A stretch of DNA of 5,560 bases from Desulforudis sp. (GCA_014859075.1 JACUUW010000130.1:1-5560), one strand, 5' to 3'; shown: positions 1-5,550, counted from the stretch's first letter. Program-made: numbers and translations. The notes: generated from the letters alone by a model not told the origin.

Positions 1-2
1 CA

Positions 3-806
3 GCCCCCCGCCCCACGGAGGAGGTACCCGCCGGATGGGTCGGAGCCGTGGCGGAGGTCACCGGCACGAAGGTGCAACAGGACGCGAATGCCCGCCGGGA
101 AAGGTTGGCGGCCCTCGGCCAGCTGGCCGCCGGGCTGGCCCACGAAATCCGTAACCCCCTCACCGGCATCAGAGGGTTTTGCCAGCTCCTGGGCAGCACG
201 GTGACCGACGAGAAAAGCCGCCGCTATCTGAAAGTCCTGATCCGCGAAGTCGACCGGATGGACGGGCTGATTGGTGCGTTCATGGAACTGGCCCGGCCCC
301 GCCGGTCCGCGATCGTGGAAACGGATCTGAACGAACTGGTCCGGGAGATCCTCTTCCTGGTCGACAGCCGCTGCTTCATGAACCGGATCAAGGTGCGGGA
401 AATTACAAACGAAATACCGCCGGTACATGTCGACAGGGATCAAATTAAACAGGTCCTGCTCAACATCGTGAACAACGCCATCGAGGCCATGGAGCACCAG
501 GAACGTCCGCGGGTGCTCACCGTTGTGACCACAGCCGCCGAAGGAGACCTCCGGATCATTGTCGAGGACACCGGCGGCGGCATCCCGGATGATGTCCGGG
601 CTGAAATCGGCAAGCCCTTTTTCAGCACCAAGGAAACGGGCACCGGCCTCGGATTGTCCATTTGCTACCGGATTATTCGGGAGCACGGGGGAACGATCAC
701 CGTCCAGAGCCGGGCACAGTCCTGGACGCGTTTCGTCATCTCCCTCCCGCTTCTCCTGGTACAACAACAGCCGGAAACCGCCCAGGAACCCTCTTGTTTC
801 CCCTGA
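3..806 (+). CDS. PAS-type sensor histidine kinase, C-terminal part (5' end outside window)
   Basis: This is the catalytic half of a two-component sensor kinase, which autophosphorylates on histidine and passes the phosphate to a response regulator. The frame is open back to the window edge. Residues before the GTG at 48 (ending GWVGAVAEVTGTK) read like the last strand of a PAS domain, so that GTG is probably internal and the gene starts upstream. Numbering from the GTG, the H-box is HEIRNPL with phospho-acceptor His32, followed by a dimerisation helix to about residue 85. The HATPase domain shows the N-box (QVLLNIVNNAIEAM, Asn143), the G1 box (DTGGGIP, 174-180), the F-box (PFF, 190-192) and the G2 box (GTGLGLS, 198-204). 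No membrane segment is present in this part. The domain order resembles sporulation kinases and NtrB of Firmicutes. The signal and partner regulator cannot be seen. The gene converges on the sufB end with 57 bases between them. Confidence 0.93.
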   Translation, partial: APRPTEEVPAGWVGAVAEVTGTKVQQDANARRERLAALGQLAAGLAHEIRNPLTGIRGFCQLLGSTVTDEKSRRYLKVLIREVDRMDGLIGAFMELARPRRSAIVETDLNELVREILFLVDSRCFMNRIKVREITNEIPPVHVDRDQIKQVLLNIVNNAIEAMEHQERPRVLTVVTTAAEGDLRIIVEDTGGGIPDDVRAEIGKPFFSTKETGTGLGLSICYRIIREHGGTITVQSRAQSWTRFVISLPLLLVQQQPETAQEPSCFP

Positions 807-863
807 CTAACATCAGGCCGCGCCGGATAAACCTTCCGCACAACGAGCGGCGTGAAAGAGTGA

Positions 864-2027
864 CTAGGCCCCCTGCTCCCGGCTCAAGGCCACCGCCCGG
901 TCGATCTCGTCCCGCAGGGCCGGGGGCAAGCCGGGAATGTCCACGTTCAGGAAGCCGCGGACGATGGTGGACACCGCCGCTTCCGCGGAGAGTCCCCGGG
1001 CCATCAGATATTCGATCTCCTCGGGGGCGATCTTGCCCACCGCCGCCTCGTGTGACATTTCTACCCCTTCCGCCTGCGCCTCCAGTTCCGGAACGGCGTG
1101 GATCAGGCCTTCGGGCGCCAGCAGCAGGCCGCGGCACTCCAGGTGCGCCTTCACGCCGGGCACCCGGCCGACCAGGTGTCCCCGGCTGATGATCTCGCCG
1201 CCGGTGGTGATGGTCCGGGCGATGATCTCCGACTTGGTCGCCGGTGCTTCCAGCACCACCCGCGACCCGACGTCCATCCTCGATCCGGGGGGCGCCACCA
1301 GAATGCTCTGGTAGCGGGCCACCGCCCCTTCCCCGCGCAGGTGCGAGACCGGATACATCTGCAGGTGGCGGACCGGCCGCGTGCACACGTAATTGGAAAT
1401 GAAGGTGCCGCCCGCGTCCACGAAAGTGCCGGTGCGGGGACGGACTTCCACGTCCTCGGCCCAACTGTGAATCATGGTGAAGTTGAGCTTGGCGCCTTTG
1501 CGCACGTAGAACTCGGAAACGCCGATGTGCGCCCCGGAACCCACCCTGGGTCCACTGGCGCAACCGGTGATGATATTCAACTCGGCACCCTCTTCGACAA
1601 TGACAATGTTGTGGACGCACTGGGTCAGCCCGTCCTCGCCCAGGTAGAGGCAGGCCTGCAGGGGATGATTGATCCTGGCCCCCGGCAGGACCCGGATGAA
1701 GTAACCGTGCCGCGCGTGCTCCCGGGCGTACCGGGTGAACTCGTCCTTGTCCGCGGAGACGGCCCGCCAGCGGTATTCCGTCAGCCAATCGTAAGCTTGC
1801 AGTGCTTCCGACGTGCTCATCACCTCGAGGCCCGGTTCGGCCGCCCCGGCCTGAAGCACCCGGTGGTCGACCTGCACAAAGTTACCCGAACGCCCGCGGC
1901 ATTGCACGTCCACGCCCACGCTCGACATCCGGTCCAGGTCGCCGGCGTCCATCAAGGGCGGGTCCAAAAGCAGTGCCGGGAACGAAACTCCCTGATCACG
2001 GCGGAGGATTTGCACGTTTTCACGCAT
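864..2027 (-). CDS. sufB: SufB/SufD-family Fe-S cluster assembly scaffold (SmsB-like)
   Basis: This is a scaffold on which iron-sulfur clusters are assembled in the cytoplasm, working with the SufC ATPase encoded just upstream. The 387-residue protein has the SufBD beta-helix core: HNIVIVEEGAELNIITGC (139-156), HIGVSEFYVRKGAKLNFTMIHSWA (167-190) and the C-terminal MSHEAAVGKI (324-333) followed by EEIEYLMARGLS. It is shorter than E. coli SufB (about 495 residues) and near SufD in length. By eye, the position of the SufB sulfur-acceptor cysteine (GDKCGAH in E. coli) is glycine here (APEGLIH, 304-310), while His326 of the SHEAAVG motif is kept. The cysteines are 43, 126, 137, 156, 215 and 298. 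The ATG at 2027 is preferred over the TTG at 2030 because AAAGGAG (2036-2042) lies 8 bases upstream. It overlaps sufC by 8 bases, so translation is probably coupled. A single SufB/D copy should form a homodimer (inference). Confidence 0.93.
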   Translation of the reverse strand: MRENVQILRRDQGVSFPALLLDPPLMDAGDLDRMSSVGVDVQCRGRSGNFVQVDHRVLQAGAAEPGLEVMSTSEALQAYDWLTEYRWRAVSADKDEFTRYAREHARHGYFIRVLPGARINHPLQACLYLGEDGLTQCVHNIVIVEEGAELNIITGCASGPRVGSGAHIGVSEFYVRKGAKLNFTMIHSWAEDVEVRPRTGTFVDAGGTFISNYVCTRPVRHLQMYPVSHLRGEGAVARYQSILVAPPGSRMDVGSRVVLEAPATKSEIIARTITTGGEIISRGHLVGRVPGVKAHLECRGLLLAPEGLIHAVPELEAQAEGVEMSHEAAVGKIAPEEIEYLMARGLSAEAAVSTIVRGFLNVDIPGLPPALRDEIDRAVALSREQGA

Positions 2028-2802
2028 CAACTCTGCTCCTTTCTTCCGGTTGATGATTCAGACAGCGGACACATTCTCCGTACCCGTTCTTCTGGATGAA
2101 GGACAGGATCTCACGGGGGTTACCCGTACAGGCCAGCCGCCCCTCGTACAGCACGTGACCGACGTCGGCTTCCACGTAGTTGAGGATGTGCCCGGTGTGC
2201 GTGATGATCAGTCCGGCGTTCCGCTGCGCCTGCTTCAGCCGGCACTCGGCATCAGCGGGTCGCGGTTCCCGTCGCCCCAGGAGTTCGTTGATGGCCCGGC
2301 CGATGAGCCCGATGTTTTCCAGGTCGACGCCGGACTCGGGTTCGTCGATCAGAGCCAGGTTCGGCCGTTGGACGAGAAGCTGCAGCAGCTCGGCGCGTTT
2401 CAGCTCGCCGCCGGAAAAACCGTCGTTCACATCGCGGTCCAGAAAGGTCTCCAGTCTTAGTTCCGCGGCCAGATCCTCGACCGGGACGCCGTCGGCGGCA
2501 CAAAGCTTTAGGATCTCCCGCATGGTGAGGCCGCGGATGGTGGGAGGACGCTGGAACATGAGCCCGATTCCGGCGCGCGCGCGTTCGTGAACCGGCAGGG
2601 AAGTGATGTCTAGTCCCTTGAACCAACAGTGCCCGGCAACCTGGTACCGGGGGAAACCCATCAGGGCGTTCAACAGAGTCGACTTCCCGTGCCCGTTGGG
2701 TCCGAACAGCACGTGGGTCTCACCGGGTTTAATGGAAAGGTGAATGTTGCGGAGAATCTGCCTGTCCTCCACGACAACATCAAAGGCTTCCAGAGTAAGC
2801 AC
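2020..2802 (-). CDS. sufC: SufC-like Fe-S assembly ATPase with C-terminal CxxC (SmsC-like)
   Basis: This is an ABC-type cytoplasmic ATPase that binds the SufB/D scaffold and drives conformational change during Fe-S cluster assembly; it is not a transporter. The 260 residues contain Walker A GPNGHGKST (34-42), the Q-loop (Gln84), the signature FSGGELKR (129-136), Walker B LALIDEPESGVD (149-160) and the H-loop His202 in ITHTGHIL. Gly-Pro-Asn-Gly-His in Walker A and ESGVD after Walker B are typical of SufC. Two traits differ from E. coli SufC. There is a charged insertion of about 20 residues (177-197) before the H-loop, and a C-terminal tail with GYGECVRC (Cys244, Cys247), a possible metal or cluster site. 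The start is placed at GTG 2802 because GGAGG (2810-2814) lies 7 bases upstream; the TTG at 2823 has no such site. It is the first gene of a two-gene operon with sufB. Confidence 0.94.
   Translation of the reverse strand: MLTLEAFDVVVEDRQILRNIHLSIKPGETHVLFGPNGHGKSTLLNALMGFPRYQVAGHCWFKGLDITSLPVHERARAGIGLMFQRPPTIRGLTMREILKLCAADGVPVEDLAAELRLETFLDRDVNDGFSGGELKRAELLQLLVQRPNLALIDEPESGVDLENIGLIGRAINELLGRREPRPADAECRLKQAQRNAGLIITHTGHILNYVEADVGHVLYEGRLACTGNPREILSFIQKNGYGECVRCLNHQPEERSRVDA
2036..2042 (-). promoter_or_regulatory. Ribosome binding site of sufB
   Basis: AAAGGAG on the minus strand, inside the 3' end of sufC, is 8 bases from the ATG at 2027 and only 5 from the in-frame TTG at 2030. This favours the ATG as the start. 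Confidence 0.7.
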
Positions 2803-2809
2803 CTGACCG

Positions 2810-2814
2810 CCTCC
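2810..2814 (-). promoter_or_regulatory. Ribosome binding site of sufC
   Basis: GGAGG on the minus strand is 7 bases from the GTG at 2802. It decides the start: the upstream in-frame TTG (2823) would place this site inside the coding sequence and has no purine-rich tract of its own. Confidence 0.75.
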
Positions 2815-2834
2815 ATCCTGCAAGTATTTCTAGT

Positions 2835-2849
2835 TAAATGATGTATTTA
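2835..2849. promoter_or_regulatory. Palindrome at the predicted suf transcription start (possible operator)
   Basis: TAAATGATGTATTTA is a 5-base perfect inverted repeat with a 5-base centre. It begins at about the predicted transcription start of sufCB, just downstream of the -10 box, where a repressor would block initiation. Fe-S assembly operons are often controlled by Rrf2-family regulators (IscR, SufR), but the motif does not match a consensus I can name. The region is AT-rich, so chance is possible. Confidence 0.3.
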
Positions 2850-2855
2850 GTCAAG

Positions 2856-2884
2856 ATTATAGCACTGATTGGAGCCGGGTACAA
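2856..2884 (-). promoter_or_regulatory. Promoter of the sufCB operon (extended -10)
   Basis: On the minus strand the -10 is a perfect TATAAT (2856-2861) preceded by TGC, giving the extended -10 form TGnTATAAT. The -35 is a weaker TTGTAC (2879-2884) with an optimal 17-base spacer. Transcription should start near 2849, giving a leader of about 45 bases to the sufC GTG. The promoter lies in the 137-base gap between prmA and sufC, so sufCB is probably transcribed independently of prmA. Confidence 0.65.
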
Positions 2885-2939
2885 TTCCCTCCGGAGTCTT
2901 GCATAATTGGAGGAACGTATTTGGATAATCTCACACAGG

Positions 2940-3803
2940 CTACGAGGGGCGCCGGGCCATCATGGCCACCCACCGGCCGCGCAGTGCCACCTTCTCGACG
3001 TCGAAGCCGGCACCCCGCAGCAGCCCGGCTACAAACCCCTCATCCTCGGCCGTGAAACCGGTGAGAATCAGGCGGCCCCCGGGCACGACCTTGGAAAATG
3101 CTTTGGGGATGAGCTCTTCCACCAGGTGGGTATACACATTCGCCAGCATCAGGTCGCAGTCCACCGTCAAGCTGTCCAGGAGGTTCCCCTCAATCACGGT
3201 GATCCGCCCCTGGAGGTTGTTCTGAGCCACCGTCTCCCGGGCGGCTTCGATCGCCACCGGGTCCACGTCCACCGCAAACACCTCGCCGGCGCCTAGTTTG
3301 GCCGCCGCCACCGCCAGGATGCCCGAGCCGGTGCCGACGTCAATCACCCGGGCGCCCTTCTGGAGACAGCGTTCCAGAAAAGCGAGCGCCAGCGCGGTGG
3401 TGGGGTGGGTGCCGCACCCGAAAGCCAGAGTCGGATCCTGGTCGATGACCACCTCTCCACCGCTGGACTCGTAAGCCTCCCAGGACGGTTTAACCACCAG
3501 TCTCTCGCCCACCCTGAAAGTGGTGCAAAGCCGGCGGCGGCCCGTTTCCGGGTCCCGGCCGTGTACCTCGGCAAAGGTAATGTCCGGATGTGCACCGAGC
3601 ACGTTACGGATGCGCGCCCTTAGCAGCCTGACGGTGTCCCCGGCGTGGGCCTCCGCCGGGAAGTACCCGGTCACGGTCACTTCCCCCGATACGTCATCCT
3701 CAATTTCAGGCGCCTTCACCGAACCGCCCATGCCCGTGATCAGGTTTTCAACCCTGACACGGTATTCCTTGGGGGTGATTACGCTTATTTCCAGCCAGAA
3801 CAC
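2940..3803 (-). CDS. prmA: PrmA-like SAM-dependent methyltransferase (ribosomal protein L11 type, divergent)
   Basis: PrmA transfers methyl groups from S-adenosylmethionine to ribosomal protein L11 in the cytoplasm. The 287-residue protein has the two-part PrmA layout. The N-terminal domain begins FWLEISVITP. The linker VVKPSWEAY (103-111) and LAFGCGTHPTT (126-136) match the PrmA signature, where most members have FGTGTHPTT. The SAM site is VIDVGTGSGILAV (153-165), with acidic Asp179/Asp181 and ANVY (221-224) in the catalytic loop. Length is near normal (about 290-310). The usual DWxxxWK stretch before the linker is not recognisable; GRDPETGRRR occupies that area. PrmA commonly sits beside dnaJ and rsmE in Firmicutes, but neither is here. 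The start is GTG, with GGAGG (3812-3816) 8 bases upstream. Membership of the PrmA family is confident; L11 as the substrate is less so. Confidence 0.85.
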   Translation of the reverse strand: MFWLEISVITPKEYRVRVENLITGMGGSVKAPEIEDDVSGEVTVTGYFPAEAHAGDTVRLLRARIRNVLGAHPDITFAEVHGRDPETGRRRLCTTFRVGERLVVKPSWEAYESSGGEVVIDQDPTLAFGCGTHPTTALALAFLERCLQKGARVIDVGTGSGILAVAAAKLGAGEVFAVDVDPVAIEAARETVAQNNLQGRITVIEGNLLDSLTVDCDLMLANVYTHLVEELIPKAFSKVVPGGRLILTGFTAEDEGFVAGLLRGAGFDVEKVALRGRWVAMMARRPS

Positions 3804-3867
3804 GGATAATTCCTCCCTGCTGACTTTTAGAGCTTATGCCTCTTTGCCGTGTGCGGTCTTTTCTTAA

Positions 3868-3896
3868 AGTATACTGGAAAATATGCTTATAGTGCC
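3868..3896 (-). promoter_or_regulatory. Possible promoter of prmA
   Basis: On the minus strand TATACT (3868-3873) is a good -10 box, about 65 bases upstream of the GTG start. The matching -35 position (GGCACT, 3891-3896, 17-base spacer) is poor, so only the -10 supports the call. Confidence 0.25.
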
Positions 3897-3921
3897 ACTT
3901 TTTACGATTTTTCGGTTTGTT

Positions 3922-3949
3922 TTGGATGTCCGCGGGAATAATCTACAAT
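3922..3949 (+). promoter_or_regulatory. Possible promoter of the small basic protein gene
   Basis: TTGGAT (3922-3927) and TACAAT (3944-3949) are separated by 16 bases, a moderate sigma-A type match. Transcription would start near 3956, just upstream of the AAAGGAG ribosome binding site at 3963-3969. A second -10-like TATACA at 3951-3956 lacks a -35 partner. Confidence 0.35.
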
Positions 3950-3979
3950 GTATACACTATTGAAAGGAGTCCCGTACCA

Positions 3980-4294
3980 ATGGCTTTTGAAGTCTATTTA
4001 CCGAAAAAGAAGAAACCGCGTGAGGAACCCAAACCGCTGGTCTCGCTTTCGAAGAACTCCATCGTGCTGAACAAAATCGCCCGTAACACATTGCCGGCTG
4101 AACGTTTCGAATTAGCCTTCGATCCGGAAAGAAGGATTATTCGGATCAAGCCCGGTCGTGAGGGCATTTCCATGAAAAAGACCAAGGTTCACGCCCGGGG
4201 ATTTTTCAACCATTTTGGCATTGACTACAAGGGAAAAGTCCCGGCGGAGTTCAATCCCGATGAAAACGCACTTTTTGTGGAACTGCCGCACTAA
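3980..4294 (+). CDS. Small basic protein of unknown function
   Basis: The 104-residue protein has a lysine-rich N-terminus (LPKKKKPREEPKP, 7-19), a central stretch VSLSKNSIVLNKIARNTL (21-38), a strand-like ELAFDPERRIIRIKP (44-58) and the C-terminal MKKTKVHARGFFNHFGIDYKGKVPAEFNPDENALFVEL (65-102). It has no membrane segment, signal peptide or cysteine. I recall similar uncharacterised proteins in Desulfotomaculum- and Moorella-like clostridia but know no function. The strand-helix-strand order and basic charge would suit a small nucleic-acid-binding protein, and the central part faintly recalls SpoVT/AbrB swapped-hairpin proteins; this is speculation. The ATG at 3980 is chosen because AAAGGAG (3963-3969) lies 10 bases upstream. 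An in-frame ATG at 3917 lies upstream of this site and would add 21 residues unlike the rest. Codon use is visibly less GC-rich than in the neighbours. The gene is divergent from prmA and appears to stand alone. Confidence 0.8.
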   Translation: MAFEVYLPKKKKPREEPKPLVSLSKNSIVLNKIARNTLPAERFELAFDPERRIIRIKPGREGISMKKTKVHARGFFNHFGIDYKGKVPAEFNPDENALFVELPH

Positions 4295-4310
4295 TTCGAC
4301 CGCTATCCCT

Positions 4311-4324
4311 TCCGGGGAACCGGA
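4311..4324 (+). other. Stem-loop with GNRA-type tetraloop
   Basis: TCCGG-GGAA-CCGGA forms a 5-bp stem, extendable by one T-G wobble, closed by a GGAA loop of the GNRA class. It lies 17 bases after the stop codon of the small basic protein. As RNA it would be a stable local hairpin. No T-run follows, so it is not a standard intrinsic terminator. Confidence 0.45.
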
Positions 4325-4326
4325 GC

Positions 4327-4372
4327 GTACGTGTCCGCCCGCACCGTCTCCGGCGCGGGCCGGCGCACGTAC
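4327..4372. other. Large inverted repeat / stem-loop in the spacer
   Basis: GTACGTG (4327-4333) pairs with CACGTAC (4366-4372), CCG (4335-4337) with CGG (4361-4363), and CCCGC (4338-4342) with GCGGG (4355-4359). This gives 15 pairs interrupted by one- and two-base bulges around a 12-base loop. It follows the small hairpin directly. It may end transcription of the small gene or protect its 3' end, but no U-tract follows on either strand. A chromosomal repeat element is another possibility. The rest of the spacer (4373-4530) is GC-rich and shows no gene. Confidence 0.45.
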
Positions 4373-4547
4373 AACGCCGCCCCCGTTGCCCGCCTTACTC
4401 TCCGGCCCAAACGCCCTCTTCCCTCTCTTGGAAAGCTCATCCCCGCAAGCGGACGGCATCCCCAGTAATTCGCTCACTGCAACTGCCGGCCCAGGTAGGA
4501 TTTTCGAGCCTGGAGGTCTAATACACCGGGAGAAAGGTGGAGTGGGC

Positions 4548-4688
4548 GTGAAAAACCAGCGGTGGATCTCCTTCGGACTCGTCGCCACCGGGCTCGTCCT
4601 AGTCCTGGCCGGCGTGGCCCGCGGTGAGGCGGCGGACGTGATGCAAAAAGCGGTCATGATTTGCCTGGAATGCATCGGTATCCGCTAG
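4548..4688 (+). CDS. CD1871A-like CxxC membrane micropeptide
   Basis: The 46-residue peptide runs MKNQRWISFG, a single hydrophobic membrane segment (about 7-26), a short polar stretch RGEAADVMQKA (25-35), and the C-terminal ICLECIGIR with Cys39 and Cys42. This is the pattern of the CD1871A family of small CXC/CxxC-motif proteins in Clostridia, encoded beside 4Fe-4S membrane proteins exactly as here. Its function is not established; a role in cluster or redox partnering with the downstream protein is inference. The start is a GTG preceded by the purine-rich AAAGGTGGAG (4533-4542). The frame is open further upstream through the spacer, but no better start with a ribosome binding site was seen. 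The last 19 bases overlap the next gene, so the two are probably translationally coupled. Confidence 0.85.
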   Translation: MKNQRWISFGLVATGLVLVLAGVARGEAADVMQKAVMICLECIGIR

Positions 4689-5536
4689 ACCCGAAACGGC
4701 GCCTGGTCCAATTCGCCTCGGCCCTGGCGGCCAACGCCCACCTGACCGGGTTCGCCGAGGGACGTATCTACCAGGGTGCAGTCAAACAGGTCTGTGTACC
4801 CTTTCTGAACTGTTATTCATGTCCGGGGGCCCTGGGCGCCTGTCCGGTCGGATCGTACCAGGTCATGCTGGCCATGCCCGGTCACGGCGTTTCCATGTAC
4901 GTCGGCGGGGTGGTCACCACGGCCGGCGCGCTCGGCGGCCGCCTGGTATGCGGCTGGCTGTGCCCGTTCGGACTGCTGCAGGAAGTGCTGGCCCGGCCCG
5001 GTGCCCGTGCGGTGCCCATACCCCGGCCGTTGCTCTGGGTCAAGTACCTGATGCTGGCCGCCGTCCTGATCCTGCCCGCTCTCTGGGTCTCGAGCGTGGG
5101 CATGGGTGCTCCCTACTTCTGCACCTACGTCTGCCCGGCGGGCACACTGGAGGCCGGCTTGCTCCTCGCCGCCCGGGATCCGGCGCTCCGCGCGCTGATG
5201 GGGCCGCTGTTTTTCTGGAAGGTGGCGGTGCTGGCCGCCTTCCTGGCAGCCATGTTGTTTGTCTACCGGCCGTTCTGCCGCACGGTCTGCCCCCTGGGGG
5301 CCTTTTACGGATTGTTGAATCCGGTGAGCCTGTGGCGGATCCGGCACAGCGCCGACCGCTGCCGGCACTGCCGCGCCTGCCGGGACGCCTGCCCGGTGAA
5401 GCTTCCGGTCGACCAGTCGCCGAATCACCCCGAATGCATCCGGTGCCTGGAGTGTGTGCGGGTCTGTCCGGCACAGGCGCTCACCTTCACCGCCGGCCGG
5501 CCGATGCCGGAGGTAACTGTGGGTGCCAGGCACTAA
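4670..5536 (+). CDS. 4Fe-4S membrane protein, NapH/YccM-like polyferredoxin
   Basis: This is a probable membrane-bound electron carrier of 288 residues with 18 motif cysteines. The order is: CVPFLNCYSCPGALGACPVG (42-61); a membrane segment near 74-93; CGWLCPFG (94-101); a membrane segment near 122-142; CTYVCPAG (151-158); a membrane segment near 178-198; CRTVCPLGA (203-211); then two ferredoxin sites, CRHCRACRDACP (Cys231, 234, 237, 241) and CIRCLECVRVCP (Cys256, 259, 262, 266). The CxxxCP pairs beside membrane segments are the Fer4_5 pattern of NapH, MauN and YccM. Family members pass electrons between quinone and soluble partners, but the donor and acceptor here are unknown. The ATG at 4670 lies within the CxxC codons of the micropeptide gene and has no clear ribosome binding site, which fits translational coupling; a TTG at 4661 in the same frame is the alternative. 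All cluster motifs look intact. Confidence 0.9.
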   Translation: MHRYPLDPKRRLVQFASALAANAHLTGFAEGRIYQGAVKQVCVPFLNCYSCPGALGACPVGSYQVMLAMPGHGVSMYVGGVVTTAGALGGRLVCGWLCPFGLLQEVLARPGARAVPIPRPLLWVKYLMLAAVLILPALWVSSVGMGAPYFCTYVCPAGTLEAGLLLAARDPALRALMGPLFFWKVAVLAAFLAAMLFVYRPFCRTVCPLGAFYGLLNPVSLWRIRHSADRCRHCRACRDACPVKLPVDQSPNHPECIRCLECVRVCPAQALTFTAGRPMPEVTVGARH

Positions 5537-5549
5537 CTTATTAACTTAT
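5534..5549 (+). repeat. Two tandem copies of an 8-base unit
   Basis: TAACTTAT occurs twice head to tail, starting at the TAA stop codon of the 4Fe-4S protein gene. The first unit also puts a second stop codon out of frame. It is an AT-rich island in GC-rich DNA and may simply be a spacer between genes. Confidence 0.6.
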
Positions 5550-5550
5550 T

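Noticed and set aside
802..852. Intrinsic terminator between the kinase and sufB
   Set aside because: CCTGA/TCAGG (802-817) and CCGC/GCGG (837-851) are short and have no T-run on either strand, so a terminator cannot be supported.
1098..2099. Long open frame on the + strand opposite sufB
   Set aside because: It is antisense to a clear SufB/D gene, has no family motifs, and is explained by high GC content in the third codon position. The same holds for the second minus-strand frame over 736-1788 and the frames opposite the 4Fe-4S protein gene.
2820..2850. Second sufC promoter beginning TTGACT at about 2846-2851 (minus strand)
   Set aside because: The -35 is good but no acceptable -10 box follows at 16-18 bases, while a perfect extended -10 lies just upstream.
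3885..3900. Sigma-54-like TGGCAC element upstream of prmA (minus strand)
   Set aside because: The GG and GC doublets are about 10 bases apart instead of the required 12, and no enhancer-type regulator is visible.
4215..4547. Upstream part of the open frame that ends at 4688
   Set aside because: The frame overlaps the small basic protein and the structured spacer, and its residues are low-complexity Pro/Ser/Arg. Only the part from GTG 4548 resembles a known family and has a ribosome binding site.
4480..4547. Riboswitch or T-box leader before the micropeptide gene
   Set aside because: I looked for T-box, cobalamin, TPP and fluoride conserved boxes and found no convincing set. The CCAGG/CCTGG repeat (4491-4513) is only 5 bp with a 13-base loop.
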